DNA of 64,000 nt, from contig NZ_JACHDA010000008.1 in the NCBI RefSeq assembly GCF_014207235.1, positions 124,001 through 188,000 on the forward strand. The letters are read 5' to 3'. The position numbers and the translations under genes were made by a program. Shown here piece after piece: positions 61,801 through 64,000 of the stretch (positions are counted from its first letter, which is position 1; each line of letters opens with the position of its first letter). The notes below the pieces were generated by a model, which saw only the letters and a program-made list of their open reading frames with translations, was not told the origin of the DNA and made no database searches. Source of the stretch: Sphingopyxis sp. JAI128 (GTDB taxonomy: Bacteria > Pseudomonadota > Alphaproteobacteria > Sphingomonadales > Sphingomonadaceae).

Positions 61801-62307
61801 CAGGCCAACCATGTGTTGAGCCCGGCCACGGCCAATGGTGGTCTTAATCCGGACGGCACGGTGCCGCAAACATATCCGAATCTTCCTTATTCGGGATTGT
61901 CGAAATGGGCTTACAACGTCCAGTTGCTGTACAGTCGCGACAGGCTCAATGTCCGTCTGGCGTACAACTGGCGCGACAAGGCATTGCTCTCGACCAACGT
62001 CAACCCGCTGTCATATGCGACGAGCGGCGGCAATCCTTACACGCTCAACACCAGCCCGACCAACTTTGACGCGGATCATTCCTGGCCCGTTTACAACATG
62101 GTTCCGGCGTGGATGGCAGCGGCCGGTTATCTGGATCTGGGCGTTGACTTCAAGGTGACCGACAGCCTTTCCTTCTCGTTCAACGCGAACAACCTGCTCA
62201 ACACGATTTCGCGAACCTATCAGGAGCCTATTCCTGGTGTGTTCCAGCCCTATGACTATAACGTCAGCGATCAGCGCTTCGACCTGTCCGTAAGGATGCG
62301 TTTCTGA
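58873..62307 (+). CDS. TonB-dependent outer-membrane receptor (xyloglucan locus)
   Basis: Outer-membrane importer of 1144 residues, presumably for xyloglucan oligosaccharides made by GH74. The signal peptide ends at VPAYA-QDA, followed by TonB-box-like DDAIIVTARRQAL. The plug has DSVTADEAGRLPDNSITEVL, QIEGTGITVRGLPFNSSMLNG and MIEGGASMVNLRTHVPFNF. The barrel ends in DLSVRMRF. ATG 58873 follows GGGAGAGG; the earlier ATG 58762 lies inside the operator. Base composition in the barrel is slightly less GC-rich than in neighbouring genes. It is followed by a terminator and then the halogenase gene, a pairing common in sphingomonads. Confidence 0.92.
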   Translation: MFAKKFSVGVSGVALAVCGAGLAVPAYAQDADPAATPEAESIDDAIIVTARRQALKDAISIKRDSDTIVDSVTADEAGRLPDNSITEVLQRVSGVSISRFTGGNGGSTAFQIEGTGITVRGLPFNSSMLNGRQLFSANGASSFGWNEITPELMAGVDVYKASRADMIEGGASMVNLRTHVPFNFNDTQFNVSLGNSYGDQAKKSSPRVSALFSKRFDTGIGEIGVLWDVAYSSLHQQSSNMQVGAMFGEYVPTSTRDDGLALVPSSFRWGTSKSKRDRYGAYQAIQWKPASNLTLTNTLFFSQYVEDRESNTGALGTNPSAAAAVMPAVGSPVEYDANGAFRKGTLAVGSTGKAVDFTNTTKNVSWLRPWYQLDCGASYGAPASTIQWDWSADGNIDPSNPPVGWNGRRLAQCGPAATLNPTGSAGVSHSKNSTLDISQSFVWTPGDRVAVRGAAQYVSSRMSGQDMYVGLNQSSPQVNSMHVDLTGPLPVLSGLSNAGMLDPSKAYLANFAYHAPRNRGKMLAGNIDLEYRVSDEGFLRKIAVGARAARRTENDNFVGTYFAPLGQPWAANKWGNSPNDPNYGPGNIQYLTNPNVPASDYQVAQMRNFFGGKASVPGQLLVPSSSLMHSYDWYRLLTTYNGQLRQTAAGSNVPIRDSNGVIIDGTRDQYWTANIDQGLNKTESRIKNIAAYVQASFAHDRVGILPAFSGNIGVRIFRDSLHATGLLRTPDSGALALTQEDSTAYFNAQQADPGTSPAYPTLYKFVQAYTPQTREYEYTRVLPSMNIKFDVTNKFIIRGAASKSTAPPNLNDIRAGGYIDARSLANPTNSQAPGILTGVVARDSGANLKPTMITSEDLAFEYYPSSSSFIALNLFAKQIKDHPLFSSFVANNLPIPALAFPDGVSTATQPDGSSLGTPTTLDLPWLFLQNKSSTRKAYIKGFEISGRKFFDKLPGLFRGLGIEGNLTFIDSSNPAQQANHVLSPATANGGLNPDGTVPQTYPNLPYSGLSKWAYNVQLLYSRDRLNVRLAYNWRDKALLSTNVNPLSYATSGGNPYTLNTSPTNFDADHSWPVYNMVPAWMAAAGYLDLGVDFKVTDSLSFSFNANNLLNTISRTYQEPIPGVFQPYDYNVSDQRFDLSVRMRF

Positions 62308-62313
62308 CTAGCT

Positions 62314-62357
62314 GAAAAGAGGAAGGCCTTTCTTGATGAAGAGCCCTTCCTCTTTTC
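62314..62357 (+). terminator. Rho-independent-type terminator after the xyloglucan receptor
   Basis: GAAAAGAGGAAGG (62314-62326) pairs perfectly with CCTTCCTCTTTTC (62345-62357) around an 18-nt loop, 6 nt after the stop codon; the stem's own 3' end supplies the T-run. Confidence 0.8.
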
Positions 62358-62504
62358 GAATACTATGTTGCGGCCGGCTCATGCCGGTCGCATGTCACGG
62401 ACACGGCCGCTTGGCGCGTGCGTTAACCGGCATCCCTCCGCCGCATCCGCCTGAAGCCCGTTAGGCAGACACGGCGCCGGGTGCATTCATGACGAGGCAT
62501 GTTT

Positions 62505-64000
62505 ATGAACAGTGGCCGTCAACAGGATATCGTCATTCTGGGCGGCGGCGCTGCGGGTTGGATAGCCGCTGCGCTGCTGGCCAAGAGGCTTGACCCTCAT
62601 CAAGCGCGCATCACGCTGGTTGAATCGGAGGAAATCGGCATCATCGGCGTCGGGGAGGCAACGATCCCGATATTGGCACAGTGCAACGCCTTGCTCGGCA
62701 TCGATGAATTCGACTTTGTTCGCAGCACCCAGGGCACCTTCAAGCTGGGCATTGAATTCTGCGACTGGGGCGTTTCTGGAAACCGGCATTTCCATGCCTT
62801 CAGCGATTATGGTCACCCGGTCGAAGGTGTATCGACCCATCATTATTGGCTGAGAATGCGGCAATCTGGTGACGATATTCCCATCGACGATTATTCGTTC
62901 GCCTATACCGTCGCGAAGAACAACAATTTCGCCCCGAGCGATCCGCTGAACTCACGCTATCACCATGCCTATCATTTCGATGCCGCACTATACGCCCGCT
63001 ATTTGCGTGACGTCGCAACCGAATTTGGGGTGCAGCGTATCGAAGGAAAGATGACGCACTTTGATCTGGATGGCGAGTCCGGCAATATTACCGCTATTCA
63101 TCTTGCCAATGGCGATAGCGTTTCCGGCGACTTTTTTTTGGACTGCACCGGTTTCGCGTCCGAGTTACTGGGAAAGGCGTTGGACACGCCTTTTGTCGAC
63201 TGGTCGCATTGGCTGCTTTGCAACAGCGCCCTTGCCGTGCCGTCCGCTGGCGCCGGCGCGCCCATGCCGTTCACGCGGTCCACCGCGCACGCCGGGGGCT
63301 GGCGATGGACGATCCCGCTGCAACATCGCAGCGGTAATGGCATGGTCTATAGTTCGGATTTATGGAGCGACGACGCGGCGCGCGAAGCCCTGCTAGGCAG
63401 CATCGACGGCGAACCGCTGGCCGATCCACGGCTGTTCCGCTTTACCTCCGGGCATCGCAAGCAGTTCTGGAACCGCAATTGTGTGGGGATTGGTTTTGCT
63501 TCCAGCTTTCTCGAGCCTTTGGAATCGACCGGGATACAGTTGATTGTCCTGGGGGTTTTGAAGCTGCTGAAATTTTTCCCCCAAAAGACCATCGATCCCG
63601 TTTTACGCGATGAATATAATCGGCTCTCCACATGCGAGATCGAACGCATCCGCGACTTCATTATCGCGCATTATTACCTGTCGCGCCGTCCCGAGCCATT
63701 ATGGTCGGCGTGCCGCGAGATGGAGATACCAGACAGCCTTCAGCACAAGCTTGATGTCTGGAAAGCCAGCGGTCAGATCGCGCTTGGGGAATCCGAATCC
63801 TATATGGAGCCGAGCTGGGTAGCCATCCTGTTGGGCAACAATCTCATACCATCTCGTTACGCGGTGTCGGCCGACATACATCCGCTAGAGCAGATCCGTA
63901 CCGGCATGAAACTGCGTCGCGAGGAGATCATGCGTTCGGCGCAAGCGGTCACGTCGCATCGGGATTTCATTGAAGGCCACTGCAAGGCGCCTCAATTGAC
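62505..64000 (+). CDS. Flavin-dependent tryptophan-halogenase family protein (3' end outside window)
   Basis: FAD enzyme of the tryptophan-halogenase family. About 498 codons are visible and the family is ~500-540 residues, so little is missing. Seen: Rossmann FAD motif IVILGGGAAGWIAAALLAKR, GVGEATIP, the Lys of TFKLGIEF at the position of the catalytic Lys of halogenases, YHHAYHFDAALYARYLRDVA, FFLDCTGFASELL, and GWRWTIPLQHR, the family's WxWxIP signature. ASSFLEPLESTGIQLIV follows. ATG 62505 has GAGG seven nt upstream; ATG 62499 overlaps it. I translated it by hand. Such genes often sit beside TonB receptors in glycan loci of this group, with unknown substrates; true tryptophan halogenation is not implied. 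Confidence 0.9.
   Translation, partial: MNSGRQQDIVILGGGAAGWIAAALLAKRLDPHQARITLVESEEIGIIGVGEATIPILAQCNALLGIDEFDFVRSTQGTFKLGIEFCDWGVSGNRHFHAFSDYGHPVEGVSTHHYWLRMRQSGDDIPIDDYSFAYTVAKNNNFAPSDPLNSRYHHAYHFDAALYARYLRDVATEFGVQRIEGKMTHFDLDGESGNITAIHLANGDSVSGDFFLDCTGFASELLGKALDTPFVDWSHWLLCNSALAVPSAGAGAPMPFTRSTAHAGGWRWTIPLQHRSGNGMVYSSDLWSDDAAREALLGSIDGEPLADPRLFRFTSGHRKQFWNRNCVGIGFASSFLEPLESTGIQLIVLGVLKLLKFFPQKTIDPVLRDEYNRLSTCEIERIRDFIIAHYYLSRRPEPLWSACREMEIPDSLQHKLDVWKASGQIALGESESYMEPSWVAILLGNNLIPSRYAVSADIHPLEQIRTGMKLRREEIMRSAQAVTSHRDFIEGHCKAPQL

Noticed and set aside
1-64000. CRISPR arrays, tRNA or rRNA genes, transposases, phage genes
   Set aside because: None seen on reading both strands; no direct-repeat arrays, no cloverleaf-like conserved segments and no transposase or integrase motifs among the open frames.

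Overview
The window is GC-rich and densely coded. It carries three TonB-dependent receptors, many exported glycoside hydrolases, oxidative (non-phosphorylating) pentose and galactose pathways and a TonB-linked flavin halogenase. That mix points to a Sphingomonadales-type alphaproteobacterium (Sphingomonas, Sphingopyxis, Novosphingobium or Caulobacter-like). No rRNA, tRNA, CRISPR array or insertion sequence was seen. Nearly all of it is one large carbohydrate-utilisation island.

Layout. (1) 1-7262: alginate module, with a PL17 oligo-alginate lyase (cut by the left edge) and a PL6 alginate lyase on the minus strand, divergent from a TonB-dependent receptor. (2) 7660-14005: GH3 beta-glucosidase plus a second TonB receptor, divergent from a LacI regulator that appears to start at ATT; two identical operator-like sites lie between them. 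(3) 14423-21322: GH6 cellulase, GH62 arabinofuranosidase, a small secreted ORF, an exported esterase and a GH2 beta-galactosidase. (4) 21425-33455: inner-membrane sugar permease, DgoK, DgoA, mutarotase and an IlvD/Edd dehydratase on plus. On minus, an operon of ketoglutarate-semialdehyde dehydrogenase, L-KDA dehydratase (AraD1/GguC), arabinose/galactose 1-dehydrogenase and GH51 arabinofuranosidase, preceded by its likely GntR/FCD regulator. (5) 33643-39367: a Kef-like antiporter, then XylX-, XylB- and XylC-like genes and a sugar:H+ symporter. (6) 39455-62307: a xyloglucan locus with GH97, GH2, a GH5 remnant, LacI, GH3, GH35, GH31 with PA14, GH29, CE20-like esterase, GH74 and a third TonB receptor, followed by a flavin-dependent halogenase cut by the right edge.

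How it fits together: GH74 cuts the xyloglucan backbone at the cell surface or in the periplasm. The TonB receptor imports the oligosaccharides. CE20 removes acetyl groups, GH29 fucose, GH35 and GH2 galactose, GH31 xylose, GH51 and GH62 arabinose, and GH3 glucose. Xylose, arabinose and galactose then enter the oxidative pathways encoded in the middle of the window.

The main discovery candidate is regulatory. A motif of about 14 bp (motif A, TTTGTMTGAGTAWW) recurs at ten promoters across 17-59 kb, including that of the GntR gene. A second, LacI-type palindrome (motif B, TGNTANCGSTMYCA) recurs at five. At four xyloglucan promoters the two sites lie side by side, which suggests a two-input switch reading arabinose/galactose and xylose signals together.
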